A stretch of DNA of 64,000 nucleotides, taken from positions 26,824,030 through 26,888,029 of the forward strand of contig OX439040.1 of NCBI GenBank assembly GCA_949317995.1, written 5' to 3'. Positions 11,125 to 21,750 of this stretch are shown in pieces (position 1 is the first letter of the stretch; each line of letters begins with the position of its first letter). The position numbers and the translations under genes are program-made. The stretch comes from Acholoe squamosa (Eukaryota > Annelida > Polychaeta > Phyllodocida > Polynoidae). Below the pieces are notes generated by a model. The model searched no databases. It was not told the DNA's origin and worked only from the letters and a program-made list of their open reading frames with translations.

Positions 11125-11343
11125 CCTTAAAACCCCAGCTATAAGTCGATTTTTTATTTTTATTTATTTTTCATATAAGTTGATTTTTTCCCCCAAAGAG
11201 GGGGGTCGACTTATAGGAGGGGTTTTTATATAATAGATTATAGTGTTAATATTTCTCAAGCACTTTTTCTATAGGTCGAATTTGATTCTCAAAGAAGGGG
11301 GTCGACTTATAGGTGGGGTAGACATATAGGCGGGGTTTTACGG
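11125..11343. mobile_element. MITE of the CCGTAA..CGTATAAG family (copy A), inserted in the DIRS element
   Basis: Starts CCTTAAAACCCCAGCTATAAGTCGA and ends, inverted, TATAGGCGGGGTTTTACGG, with TA on both sides (11123-11124, 11344-11345). Interior words GTCGACTTATAG recur. Same layout as 26672-26903 and 58765-59054. TA target duplications suggest Tc1/mariner-type mobilisation. Confidence 0.7.
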
Positions 11344-11471
11344 TAGGAAGCTGTGACCCAGGATCTTCTTGCCTGTGCCAAACCCCAGATAAACCTGGCT
11401 ATATTGTCACATACTGGGGATCTGACACCTCCCATCTTGTTGACATAGTGGAGAGCTGTCATATTATTGGT

Positions 11472-12512
11472 TTAAACATGCACGTGTATGTTTTGCTGGT
11501 TTCCTAAACTGTGCAGTGCAAGATTTATTGCCCGAAGTTTCAGGACATTTATGTGGTCCTTTTCTTCGGGTAACCATCTCCCACCTATAGTGTGTTCTCC
11601 GAGATAAGCTCCCCACCCTTTCATACTGGCATCAGTGATATCTGGTGTGCGACATGCAGTATGTCCCACTGTGTCAAGCCACCATCAAACATCACCTATG
11701 GCTTCTTCTGCCAGTATCATGGTGGCGTCAAAATCCCCTGCATTGATTTTTAGTGATTTGTTCTTACATCTTTCTAGGGCTTTTAGATGTGCTAGGCCAT
11801 ATTCAACACCTTTAGCGTAAGCATTCATCATTCCAACCAACACTGCCACTTCTCTTATCGTTACTTGAGGTTCTTCCAATATTTCTTGGGCTACTTTTCT
11901 GAATTTTAGTTCTTTCCCTTCTGGAAGACATACTTCCATCTTTTCAGAGTCTAGAATAAACCCCAAGAACTCGAGTGAAGTGGTAGGTGTGGTTACAGAT
12001 TCCACTGGGTGTAACACTAGACCCAAAGCGTCAAACTGTTTGGCCAACATCTCTGTGGACACCAAGCACTCTTCATAGGTTTCCCCCATGATGAAAGTGT
12101 CATCGATATAGGGAAACGCTGTGCACCCCTGTTTGCGCAGAGTCACAAATATGGGGTTGAGTAGCTCTGTGAACACTCAAGGTCCACAGGCCAGACCATT
12201 CGGAATCACACAGTATTGGTACATCCTGTTCTCCCAAACAAATTTCAGGTATCTTCGGTCCTCTTTCCGGATTTGAAAAGAGTAATAGGCATCTTTTAGA
12301 TCAACTGAGGTCATGTAATACCCCTGTCTTACTACATCCAGTGCTGTTTGGAAGCTGTCCATTTTGAAGTGTTCGTAGGGGATCAGTTTGTTCAACTGTG
12401 TGAGATTCAAAATGATTCTGACCTTGTCATTAGCTTTTATCTTTGGGAAAATACATGATACCCATTGGTCAGATTCGTTATTTGTCAATTCAATTACACC
12501 TTTTGTCAGCAT
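11472..12512 (-). pseudogene. DIRS1-like reverse transcriptase and RNase H, broken
   Basis: Three minus-strand pieces in order: 12177-12512 (RT palm start, VDLKDAYYSFQI), 11685-12176 (catalytic YIDD in FPYIDDTFIMGE, then FLGFIL) and 11472-11669 (RNase H start, DITDASMKGWGAYLGE). Stop codons separate the pieces, so the copy is inactive. The closely packed DLKDAYY and YIDD motifs and the neighbouring tyrosine recombinase identify a DIRS1-group element rather than Gypsy. The product would copy the element RNA into cDNA. Confidence 0.85.
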
Positions 12513-13612
12513 TCATGTGAGTTTGACCAGCCTTAAAGTTCTCAGGTGTGTCTACATCAGAGCTGGATGTAGAGCTTGAGCTGTCGTCTTCATGCCCATA
12601 ATCACCAGTGGTAGTAGAGTCAGAAGACAAGTCGGAAGAAGAGGGGTGTTTACATTTTTTGGCTTTGCTCTTCTTGCTCTTCTTAGACTTTCATGAGTGA
12701 CTGCGGGACTTATGTTTCCGCTTATGTCTTTTCTCATGAGACCTTGATCTACGGCTTCGTGATCTGCTTTGTCTGTGTCTAGATTTAGATCTCGAGTAGC
12801 GTTTTTTCTTGTAATGTCTGTGCCTACTACCTGATCCGCCCCTGCTGTGAGATCTTCCGTGGCTTCGGGATCTTCCATGGCTACGGGGCCTACCCTGGCG
12901 GTGAGATCTTCCCCGACTGTGAGATCTTCCCTGACTGTACGATCTACCGCGACTGTGAGGTTTACCTCCACTTCAAGATTGGCTTCTAGTGCCGGACCTT
13001 CTTGTGCTCCTACTCCGAGATTTGCTTTAAGCAGGCGATTGAGTCTTGCTTCTTGATCTACCCTTGCTGGGTGACTTTGTCTTGCTGTGAGACTTGTTAC
13101 AGGGTGTTTGGCTTTTACTACGTGACTTGCTAGCCGATCTGCTCTGTTTACCAATTTTGTTAGTTTTCTCAGAACCTTTTTTGTCGGTTCTTGATTTACC
13201 AGCTTTTTCGTGTTTGTCTTCATCATCGCTGATTTGATGGTCTTTGCTTGGCTTTTTAGACTTTTTCCCGTTAGAGTTTTTGTCTTTCTTCTCTTTTGAT
13301 TTTGAGGATTTACCATTCAGGTTTAAGCCACTGACGGACACCATAATTTGGTCTATTACGTCTGTCTGTTCTTGCAGGGTTACTACCTTACGTCTCACTG
13401 AATCCCAGATGCGATTCATTAACCTGCAAAGACCAGAAAAATTGCTAAGTGAATTTTTCAGCATAAGGTATAGGTAAAAGCTGTTTTTCTATTCAGTCTT
13501 AGCTAAACCAACCTTTACACTTTCTAAGACTTCATCCCCCTTGGGAGAGTCAACAAGTTCTATCGTTTGCCCATAGATGGTTAAACGGAGGACTCGGAAT
13601 AACTGCTAAGGC
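12490..13612 (-). pseudogene. DIRS gag-like protein with long Ser/Arg (RS) domain
   Basis: Upstream (to the right) of the DIRS RT on the minus strand. The frame from 13612 reads through one TAG near 13490 into a Lys/Ser-rich stretch (SKSKEKKDKNSNGKKSKK, about 13290). After frame shifts it continues into long RS repeats such as GRSRSHGRSHSRGGSGSRHR (about 12830-12890) and an acidic Ser-rich end (about 12560-12650). No zinc knuckle is seen; DIRS Gag proteins commonly lack one. It probably packages RNA. The RS domain resembles those of splicing proteins, though composition alone proves no function. Confidence 0.55.
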
Positions 13613-14961
13613 ATACAAATAAGAAGCATCTAGTGCTTTTTATTGTCTTGTCACTGTACACTCCCTCTAAAGGTCAATGACCACAAGTTCGCAAATCCAA
13701 ACGCAGGTCTGGAAATGTCACTTGGAGGGAACTGTTAAATTAATAGCAGTGATATCTATGCCTTATGCCACAGTGTGTAAGTAACCTTCCTGTACACTAT
13801 CAGTGATTTCTATCATCCAGCTTGGCACGATAAGAAATATGAATAACTGCCTGGATTTCATAAGAAAGCATAGCAGAGTCCAACCTTACCCCTTGGCCTA
13901 TAGGTGAAGACTTTTATGTACTGGGCTTAGAGAGGCTCCCCAATATCTAAGATTGAAACCCCCAGCAAGCTGGTTTGGTCAACTACCTGAATTCCATAAG
14001 GAAGCATAGTAGTGACATTACAATCTATTTGATAAAAAGAACCTTCTCAGTGGAACTAGAGGGACTCACTTTAGTAGATGTGTCACTATAGTGACAGCAA
14101 CTCCCTCTGTTCAAGTTAGTTTAACTTAGTATCACTCTAAACAAGGAGTGAAGGTAGGCAAATGCCCATAAAAACAGTTAAACAGAACATCAACATATAA
14201 AAGAAACTTTAAACTTCTATAAAAAAGGTAATTACATACGTTTCCAGTCTGTGAGTACAATAATTCCACCATATATACAAAACGGCAGGCCTCGACTGGC
14301 TTGCATGGAGCACTCTCCCAGCAGAGACTCTCATAGGCATTCCGCTGTTTGGCCATACAGAGGGATGGCATAGACTATGCTGGGAGAGCTGTTGAGTGAC
14401 AAATAGCTGTAACAAACTGCATTGTTGTTGAACGCAGTGCCTTGGGCGTAAGGTGGCGCTAAATTAATCAACCTGGGGACACTGTTTGTTCAGTCTCAGG
14501 TCATTCAAACATAGCAGTTTCTTAGAGCTATCAGTTTAATCAGTTTGGCGTTTTTGTTGATGTTTTTTTGGCCCAGTTTGTATTGACATAGGACTGACTG
14601 TAGGGGGGGGGGGTAGGGGCACGACCGAGTCACCTTTCGCACGCCACTATCCAGCGGCGCAGCCGCTGGTAAAACTTTAAATCATCAATTCTCAGCTTGA
14701 CGCGTGTCCCGCATGGGCGCCGCCATCTTGTTTGCCGAAAGTAGGCTCTAGAAGTGACTGGAATGTCGTAAAAGGATTGTCAACCGGTTCTAACCTTAGT
14801 TGATGTCGTAAAATTGAATTTTGTTTATATAATATGGAAAACAGGTTAAAACTTGTCAATCCACCAAGATCGGTAGGAATTAGGTCGTCAATGACAAAGA
14901 AAAAAATCGTCTAGGCCTAAAATAGATGAGTGGAAGACGATTGAAACATTGTGCATCATAT
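13613..14961. other. no recognised gene
   Basis: Possibly the untranslated 5' part of the DIRS element and unrelated spacer. A poly-G run is at about 14604-14613. Around 14653-14668 a short hairpin-like GCGGCGCAGCCGC occurs. No exon or protein motif recognised. Confidence 0.35.
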
Positions 14962-15460
14962 GCAGCGGGGCCGATGGTCAGCTTTCTGTGTCTCTGAAGG
15001 ACACAGCAGCAGCTCATTATGTAGTCTCCTTGAAGGATACAACCAACTGACCAATCAGGAGCTGGCTTCTGCTGCAGCAGCTGCATAGCTGCCTAAGACC
15101 AAGATGCTGAACTTAAATGTGATACGGTACCAGTACCCATTCAATGCATAAATGCACTGATCTTTCCAGGGTAAAACTTAAAGCAGTATCTATCCTTTGA
15201 AATAGTTGCAAATAAGTTTTAAAAACAAGACTGCTATGATATTCTTCTATTTATCACTGCTCATTATTTGCTCACTTAAGGAGTGGTCCTTTTTTATGAA
15301 CTGGGGGTTGTGGGTTTGAGGGGGGTGTACGACCCCCTCCCGAGGGGGGGGATAAATATATCTATCTACTATAGATAAAAGAGAGGTGTAAAAATTCTCC
15401 TCCACTCTGGCGCGTTGGGGCATAAAACATTTTGACTATCTTCGAGGGGGGGGGGACGAA

Positions 15461-15838
15461 AACCCACCACTGTGTCCTTGAAGGATACAAGCTGACTATT
15501 GCATCCTTGAAGGACACTGGTAGACCACTGCGTCCTTGAAGGATACAAGTAGGCCAGTGTGTACTCCAAGGACACAAGCAGCCCACTGCATCCTTGAAGG
15601 CTATAAGCAGCCCACTGTGTCCTTGAACGATACAAGCAGACCACTGCATCCTTGAAGGAAACAAGGAGATCACTGTTTCCTTAACGGATACAGGGAGACT
15701 ATTGTGTCCTTGAAGGACACAAGAAGAACAATTTGTCCTTGAGGGATACAAGCAGAACACTGTGCCCTTGAAGGATACAAGCAGAACACTGTGTCCTTGA
15801 GGGATAGAACCAGACCACTGTGTCCTTAAAGGATACAT
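15461..15838 (-). repeat. 30-bp minisatellite array, left arm (copy 1)
   Basis: About 12 units of roughly 30 bp with consensus TCCTTGAAGGATACAAGCAG plus ACCACTGTG. The core TCCTTGAAGGA is nearly self-complementary. Because 30 is a multiple of 3 the array is open in several frames, but the translations (repeats of YPSRTQW-like peptide) are judged artefactual. Confidence 0.85.
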
Positions 15839-15880
15839 TTATATGCGAGTAATCGACAATTTTCTATGGACATGTACATG

Positions 15881-15950
15881 TGGATCAACACGGTGAAAGG
15901 TACACCCTCGAGGGGGTGTGCTGGCATACCTTTTACCGTGTTGACCCACA
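15881..15950. repeat. central 70-bp palindrome of the foldback element (copy 1)
   Basis: TGGATCAACACGGTGAAAGG on the left pairs with CCTTTTACCGTGTTGACCCA on the right, around a CCCTCGAGGGGG centre. The same palindrome is at 61094-61163. Confidence 0.8.
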
Positions 15951-16141
15951 GATGTTCTGTTACGGATGTTCTGAGGGCAATTGAACAAAATTTGAGACCA
16001 AAATTTGTGATTACCAGAATCAAGAACAACCGCGCGTCAATGACATCCCTAGGATTAGTGCATATTTGCACTGCACAAAACATGCCAAAGACATTGTCAG
16101 TAACCACTGACTTTTCAACATCGAACCTCGCTATACTTCTC

Positions 16142-16325
16142 AGGGGTAGACATTAACACTGGCCCAGTGGCCAATGGCCAGTAGTTTGGGCTGCTGGCCA
16201 GTGATTTTTCCTAAAAATCCTTTGAAACTGGCAATTTGGCCAGTAGAATATTTGAAAATCCATTGCTTTATACTAGACTGCTGGCCCGGGTGGCCAAAGG
16301 TCCAAAATGTTAAGTATCTACCCCT
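16142..16325. mobile_element. hAT-like MITE inside the foldback element
   Basis: Ends AGGGGTAGACATTAACA and TGTTAAGTATCTACCCCT, inverted. ACTTCT occurs on both sides as a possible target duplication. GGCCAGT/ACTGGCC words fill the interior. Also present in copy 2 at about 61356-61547, so it inserted before the foldback element spread. Confidence 0.6.
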
Positions 16326-16338
16326 ACTTCTAGAACAC

Positions 16339-16790
16339 ATGCTGCAGTGGTCTGCTTGTGTACTTCAAGGACGCAGTGGTCTGCTTGTATCCTTCAAGGA
16401 TGCAGTGGTCTGATTGTGTCCTTGGAGGACACAGTGGGCTGCTTGTGTCCTTGGAGGACATAGTAGGCTGCTTGTGTCCCTCAAGGATGCAGTGGTCTGC
16501 TTGTATCCTTCAAGGATGCAGTGGTCTGATTGTATCCTTTAAGGATGCTGTAGTCTACTTGTATCCTTTAAGGATGCAGTGGTCTGCTGCTATCCTTCAA
16601 GGGCACAGTGGTCTGCTTGTATCCTTTAAGGACACAGTGGTCTGCTTGTATCCTTTAAGGACACAGTGGTCTACTTGTATGCTTCAAGGATGGAATGGTC
16701 TGCTTGTGTCCTTGGAGGAGACAGTGGTCTGCTTGTATCCTTCAAGGATGCAGATGTCTGCTTGTATCCTTCAAGGACAGAGTGGCGGGA
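16339..16790 (+). repeat. 30-bp minisatellite array, right arm (copy 1)
   Basis: About 15 units, reverse complement of the left-arm unit (GCAGTGGTCTGCTTGTATCC TTCAAGGAT type). Together with 15461-15838 it makes a very large interrupted inverted repeat. Confidence 0.85.
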
Positions 16791-17926
16791 TAATTCCTGT
16801 ACATCGTGGGGTGACAGGAACCCTCGCACCCCCTCCTAACCCATAGTAATGCCAGGGCTTTGTCGCTAAAAATAGGTAAAATAATTTTGCCTTCCCCCCT
16901 CCCCTCATAGGGGTCGAGAAATACTTGCCCACTCCTGGTCAAGGGGTAAAAAAAAATTTGCCCACCCGCCTCCAATCTACCACCAAATGATCACTCCCTA
17001 TTGAGCGGTTCTGAAATTTATTTATAGGCCACCGCCCCCCACCCCCTTTGTTAAAAAATGACCAATCCCACCCCCCCTGCCTCAAAACCACCAGCCCTCT
17101 TGTTGATAATTAGTGACCAACCCCTATATATATTTTTTTCAGCCTCCTCCTCGAGAGGGTCCTGAAAGTTTTACACCCCCCCTGTTGATAAATAATGACC
17201 ACTTCCTAAATGCATAGATCTATCAAGGTTTTTATCAATCAGGGAGATCTCTATACTCGGGGCTCTCCATATTCATGATTCAATGTACCATACAAGTACA
17301 CAGCTGTTGTGTCCTTGGGGGACACTATAGGCTATCCCAACCCATGTGTCAACAAAGAATTGTTGTTGTGTCCTTGAGGGACACAAGGCTAGCCCACCAC
17401 ACTGTGTCAACAAAGCTTTGAATCCAGGATGATCATCCCTAGACACCATACAGGAGCATTTCAATTTCTTACTATTACTATTTTGCTCTGTCAAATTCTA
17501 TTACAAAGTAAAATTCTACCTATGTATTTAGAAATCAGTGTGTTTGTGCCTTGAATGCAGGCTGTAGAAGGTCCACCATCTTGGTTTTAGCAGCTGCCAT
17601 CTGCTGCTGCAGAGACTGGCTTCTGATTGGTCAATTTCTTGTGTCTCTTAAGGACACAAGGGCTTGTATCCTTGAGGGACACAGAAAGCTGACGCTGCGC
17701 ACGGCATCGGTCTGAGCGATAATGGGGGAGAACCCGTATTGTTTCAGAAAACTAAGTAATCTGATGAATTTTTGCTCCAATCGTCATTATGACAAACACA
17801 GGTGTATCGGATCGTCAAAATGGGTCATAATGACAACTAAAAAGGAGGATTTAAGAATACATACTCACCAATTTGTCGTCATTTAGCTACAATGAGTCCT
17901 GCTCCTTGCGCATGTTTATCAGAACT

Positions 17927-18220
17927 GGCGCTGTCGTATCCCAGAAGTTGGCGCATCCCAGAAGTTGGCTGCGCATGTGCAATCCATGTTTTAAGCCTAT
18001 TATCGCTCATGGGCCACAAAAATCAATGAAAATAAATAATTTTTTGAAAACATAAAAACCATGATAACATCCCTCTCGTCTTATAGAACTTGAAAGGACA
18101 ACAACCCTAATGATACTGTCCCTACGCCGTAGAATTATGAAACGGTTAAAGTTCATATTAATTATTTGAAAATTCTGGCCGACTTCTGGGATGGTCCGAC
18201 TTTTGGGATACTACAGCGCC
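17927..18220. mobile_element. MITE with GGCGCTGTAGTATCCCA ends
   Basis: Left end GGCGCTGTCGTATCCCAGAAGTTGG, right end the inverted CCGACTTTTGGGATACTACAGCGCC (21 of 25 pairing). About 290 bp, no coding capacity. Immediately right of it lies AAGCGATGACGTCGTCTCCTG, related in inverted orientation to part of the 7122-7465 element. Confidence 0.65.
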
Positions 18221-18240
18221 AAGCGATGACGTCGTCTCCT

Positions 18241-19309
18241 GCGTACTTAGCTGCAACTGCCCCCTGGTGTTGACGAGCAGAATAGGCGTGGCTCTGCAGG
18301 GAAGCTTAGACCCGAACCAGGCCATAGGGAATCAGATGTTTGTGTAAATTTTTGTTCCTTATGACGCCAATTTGACATGCGGGATATGAATAAAATTCTT
18401 CATAAGCGTAAAAAAAATCAGCCCCCCTAAAAAACCCTTAAAAGAATAAGGGTAGGGCCAAAAACAGGTAGGTAAGCCTTACCTGAACACATTTTTAGGT
18501 AAGCGCTACTTGAACACATTTTTACCTAGTCCTAACCATGTATGTCTACAATTAACGATGCAGCAGCCATGAAGATTGTGGTACCATACTGAACACATGG
18601 GTACTAAGTATCATAGATCGGTGCTCCTCACACAGCACTGTGCCGCACTTATCTACACACCACTGAGCAGAATCACAGGAATGATGAAAACACACAAGAA
18701 TAGTTCAGTCAATGAGAGGATGTGGGCGTCATGTAATGTGGGGTCGCTGCTACAGTAAGCGTTGATATTCATGCCATCAAATAATATACCTTGATAAATA
18801 GCCCTGTGTTTTGTGTTCAGTCGTGGTTTTTTTGGTCCCCCTTTTTTAGTTTGTTTCATCAATTTGCATTCATCCTCTTCTGGTTCTGAATCTAGGGCTC
18901 GACAGATCTAGTGAGAGAAAGTGTGCCCACGGGCACAATGCCTGAAGTAAGTTGCGTTCTTTACAGGAGACTTCTGCCCTACATAAACCGAGACAAGTGT
19001 GGTCAGTTTTCCACTAAATTCGTACATTTTCACATTATTGGATATTCGAAAATGAATAGTGAATGTGAAAAATGAATGATCAATTGATTTTACAAAATTC
19101 AAAATGTACTTTTACCATTCGTCTTTTTGTGCCCACTGGGCACAACTTCCAAATTTTTCTGTGTTCTGTGGATTTTATTGTGTGCCCTGTGAATCTCCCT
19201 GTTGTTTTTAAGTTGTGCCTGTTTCCCTGTATGGTGAATGAAAACCTGTACATATTCAATCAACCGTATAGAGAAATATGCTTTGATGAGTGCATCAACC
19301 TTGTGTATA
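18241..19309. other. no recognised gene
   Basis: Spacer upstream of the 5'-truncated non-LTR retrotransposon. The word GTGCCCAC.GGGCACAA appears at about 18924-18940 and 19130-19145. No exon is supported. Confidence 0.35.
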
Positions 19310-19310
19310 T

Positions 19311-20210
19311 GCCATATATAGAAAAGGGAAGAAGCAAGCACCTACAGCTCATCAGAAAAAAATCCCTAACTTCAGGCCCAGACCCAGACCTATAGTTGTT
19401 ATCTTCTCAGCATTACACTACAAGACACAGATCTTTGGGAGTGTAAAAAACCTGAAGAACAATTTGACCTGGAAAGGTGTACACTTATCGGATGACATCT
19501 CCCCCGAGGAAAAGAAAATGCAAAGAAATCTACGTTCAATCCAAGCACTGGCAAAGTCTAAAGGTATTGACTGCTACGTGAGAGGATCCACCATTACCAT
19601 AGCAGGTCACCTATATCAATATAAAGACATTGACCAACTACCCTTTGAACTTAACATGGCAAATGCTAAGACTGTGGAAACACCAGACGGCCTAGCATTT
19701 CAAGGAGAATTTGCACCTTTCTCAAACCTCTACAAATGTATGATAAAGTTTGAAGGCCATGAATACGATTCCATAGAGAGAGCCTATGCTGCCAAGATGT
19801 GTCTGATATCAAAACAGATGAATGTCCTCTGTAGAGTACTCGCTGCCCCAACCCCCATAGACTCTATGTATGCAGCCAAAGGATGTACAAAATCCAATGA
19901 ATGGTATGATATGGACCAGGAGGTCATGGAAAAATTGATCTCAATCAAGTTTGAACATCCACATCTCAGGGAAATCCTAACCAATAGCCGAGGCAAATAC
20001 CTATATGAAGCTACTCCCCACAAAATATATGGTACAGGTCTACATCTAGGACAAAAAGAGGAGATCACTATCGACAACATAGCTGCCAGTGGATATGGAA
20101 ACAAGCTGGGTGAACTACTGATGAAACACAGATACACCATTACAGGAGAAAAGCCACTCGCTACTACAGAAGAAATCAGACTCCAAAAAGCAAGAGACAA
20201 TGATAAATAA
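19311..20210 (+). CDS. retrotransposon ORF1 protein with C-terminal NADAR domain (5'-truncated)
   Basis: Open to TAA at 20208. The first third is the RNA-binding part of ORF1: a basic RPRPRPIVVIFSALHYKTQI strand typical of an RRM in ORF1 proteins, then DISPEEKKMQRNL and GIDCYVRGSTITIAG. From about 19678 to 20160 follows a complete NADAR domain. It shows FAPFSNLY, the helix SIERAYAAKM with the conserved Glu, AYAAK/EVMEKLISIKFEHP and the late EATPHKIYGTGLHLG box. The usual Trp of the WGxG box is Tyr here. NADAR proteins include YbiA-type N-glycosidases and enzymes that remove ADP-ribose from guanine in DNA (established for bacterial members). A role in retrotransposition is not known to me. The coiled-coil N-terminus seen in copy 2 is missing. 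Copy 2 has the same domain order, so this is not a chance fusion. Confidence 0.85.
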   Translation, partial: AIYRKGKKQAPTAHQKKIPNFRPRPRPIVVIFSALHYKTQIFGSVKNLKNNLTWKGVHLSDDISPEEKKMQRNLRSIQALAKSKGIDCYVRGSTITIAGHLYQYKDIDQLPFELNMANAKTVETPDGLAFQGEFAPFSNLYKCMIKFEGHEYDSIERAYAAKMCLISKQMNVLCRVLAAPTPIDSMYAAKGCTKSNEWYDMDQEVMEKLISIKFEHPHLREILTNSRGKYLYEATPHKIYGTGLHLGQKEEITIDNIAASGYGNKLGELLMKHRYTITGEKPLATTEEIRLQKARDNDK

Positions 20211-20519
20211 ATATAATAATCCAAGTCTATCTAAAAGTGTATAAAAATCATTGATATCAAATAGAAATATATAGTATAAAACCGTATCATACAGAGACGG
20301 TTGGTTATGTACCCGCTAGTTTTCCAAAATGCGTGTCTAATTCCAAGTAAATGATCTACTCAACCATGTTTTGTGGCAGCATAAAGGCCTATGCCCACTG
20401 GATGAAATCTATGTATATATACTACCTAGGGTCTTGGAGAGAAATTACATGTATAAGATTTGATATAAGTTTTATTACTGAATATGCACATGTAGATGCA
20501 CTCTATATGAGCATTAGGT

Positions 20520-20860
20520 ATGCAATACAACTCAGTTGATCAGCTATATGGCACCAGAGGTCTCAGATTAATACATCTCAATGCTAGGAGTATTAAGTCC
20601 AATTATGCCTCGATTTGTGCAGAATTGTATCCTGCTGATTTGGATATTTACTCCTTTTCCGAAACTTGGTTCAAATGTGAAGATGATGAAAGTAGTTGCC
20701 AACTAGCAGGGTATGATATAGATTAGATAGACAAGTATTAAATGAAAAAGGGGATATATATCAAAAACTCGTTGATACATGATTATCAAAGGTATTCTCA
20801 TCTCAATATATCTGACAAAAATATTGAAATACAAAATATTGTAATATCAAAACTGCATAC
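20520..20860 (+). pseudogene. ORF2 endonuclease, N-terminal part (copy 1)
   Basis: AP-endonuclease-like start LRLIHLNARSIKSNYASI (about 20554-20607), then the conserved DIYSFSETWF. A frameshift after about 20725 is followed by the ISDKNIEI region, and then by the insertion at about 20862. Copy 2 (33571-33993) shows the uninterrupted form. Confidence 0.8.
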
Positions 20861-20861
20861 G

Positions 20862-21750
20862 AGGGGGCAATGCCACAGGGTTGTACAACGGAGTTGTAAG
20901 GCCAATGGTCTCTTCTTTATTCAGTACCTGATGGTGGAGGTGCATGAGGGGAGGAGAGGGCAATCAGTGTGTCCGAGTTAAGCAGTGCTGGAGTCATTAT
21001 ACATGATATTCCCTATACTAGGTAACTTTTAGCATCTTGATTAGCTCTATAAATGATCTAGGTAGTAGGGGAGGGGGAGGGGCCTAATAGGGAGTCGTGT
21101 GCTGGATTGCAATGTCTTTGTATACATAAGGGCTGCGTCCAGGTGACTGGTGGTGTCTTGATTATGTTTATAAATGATCTACAAGCTTCTAGCACCTTAT
21201 ATTGTTGTCTGCACTAACCTGCATGCCGCCCTCACATACTAACAATGATCACAATGACCCATGCAGACCTCCCACCGTGCCCTCACGGATTACTAGTTTC
21301 TAGCACTTTGTTGTCAGTGACATTTGAGTAGGTAAGTATGGGGGGAGGTGTTAGAGGGGTCTGAGATATATGTGAACAGGGTATTTACCTGGTGTTCTGT
21401 TTGATGGGAGAGAGGGTATTGTCACTAGTGTCATAAACATTCATGAAGAGCCACTACAGACTTCCCATCATAGGTAAAGGTCATTTAATGGCTATGTGTA
21501 TGTGACGCCCACAGGATATTGCAAAATAATTGCACTGTGCTTTCTATGCCCTAAGCACTCATGACTGATTTGACACTACAAAATGCTATAGAAATACAGA
21601 CTCTAGGCTATAGACTCTTCAGAATGGAAATAATCCACCCCCTGTTCCTACTCTGAGCAAGGGTTTTCTTGAAGCAGGGCCCAGGTGATTTTCGGGCTAC
21701 ATCCATACCCTCTGTAGTAAAAGCCTGTGGTCTAAGGACCATTGGCTTAA
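20862..21750. mobile_element. unidentified insertion of about 0.9 kb in ORF2 of copy 1
   Basis: Copy 2 reads straight from the AAATTACATA-like codons into ATGAAACAAATT. In copy 1 these are split between GCATA (about 20861) and TTAATGAAACAAATTG (about 21747). The inserted DNA starts GAGGGGGCAATGCCACAGGG and ends with the inverted CCACAGGC word near 21727. The ends are only weakly similar and the target duplication is at most TA. No protein motif seen. Confidence 0.6.

Larger units (their letters stand above)
9915..13612 (-). mobile_element. degenerate DIRS1-like retrotransposon
   Basis: Gag-like (RS-rich), RT/RNase H, post-RNase H region and tyrosine recombinase lie in order on the minus strand over 3.7 kb. 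Terminal repeats were not identified. The left end is cut by the 475-bp element and the right end is unclear. Stops, a MITE insertion and truncation make it non-functional. Confidence 0.75.
14962..17704. mobile_element. foldback-type element with inverted minisatellite arms, copy 1
   Basis: The left end (GGCCGATGGTCAGCTTTCTG at about 14969) and the right end (inverted GACACAGAAAGCTGAC, 17679-17694) form a terminal inverted repeat, clearer in copy 2 (60166-63351). Inside are an array of about 30-bp units in one orientation (15461-15838), a central palindrome (15881-15950), a hAT-like MITE (16142-16325), the same array inverted (16339-16790) and low-complexity G/C-rich filler. No transposase is seen. 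The layout recalls foldback elements such as FB or Galileo. Confidence 0.65.

Noticed and set aside
15362..16846. Open frames of 90-160 codons with YPSRTQW/CILQG repeats
   Set aside because: They are translations of the 30-bp minisatellite, whose length is a multiple of three and which is therefore open in several frames on both strands. No start context, splice sites or independent conservation.
18900..19305. GTGCCCAC.GGGCACAA words as ends of a small transposon
   Set aside because: The words do not pair consistently and no flanking duplication is visible.
19930..20224. Minus-strand frame opposite the NADAR domain (also at 34572-34811 for copy 2)
   Set aside because: Antisense shadow of ORF1.
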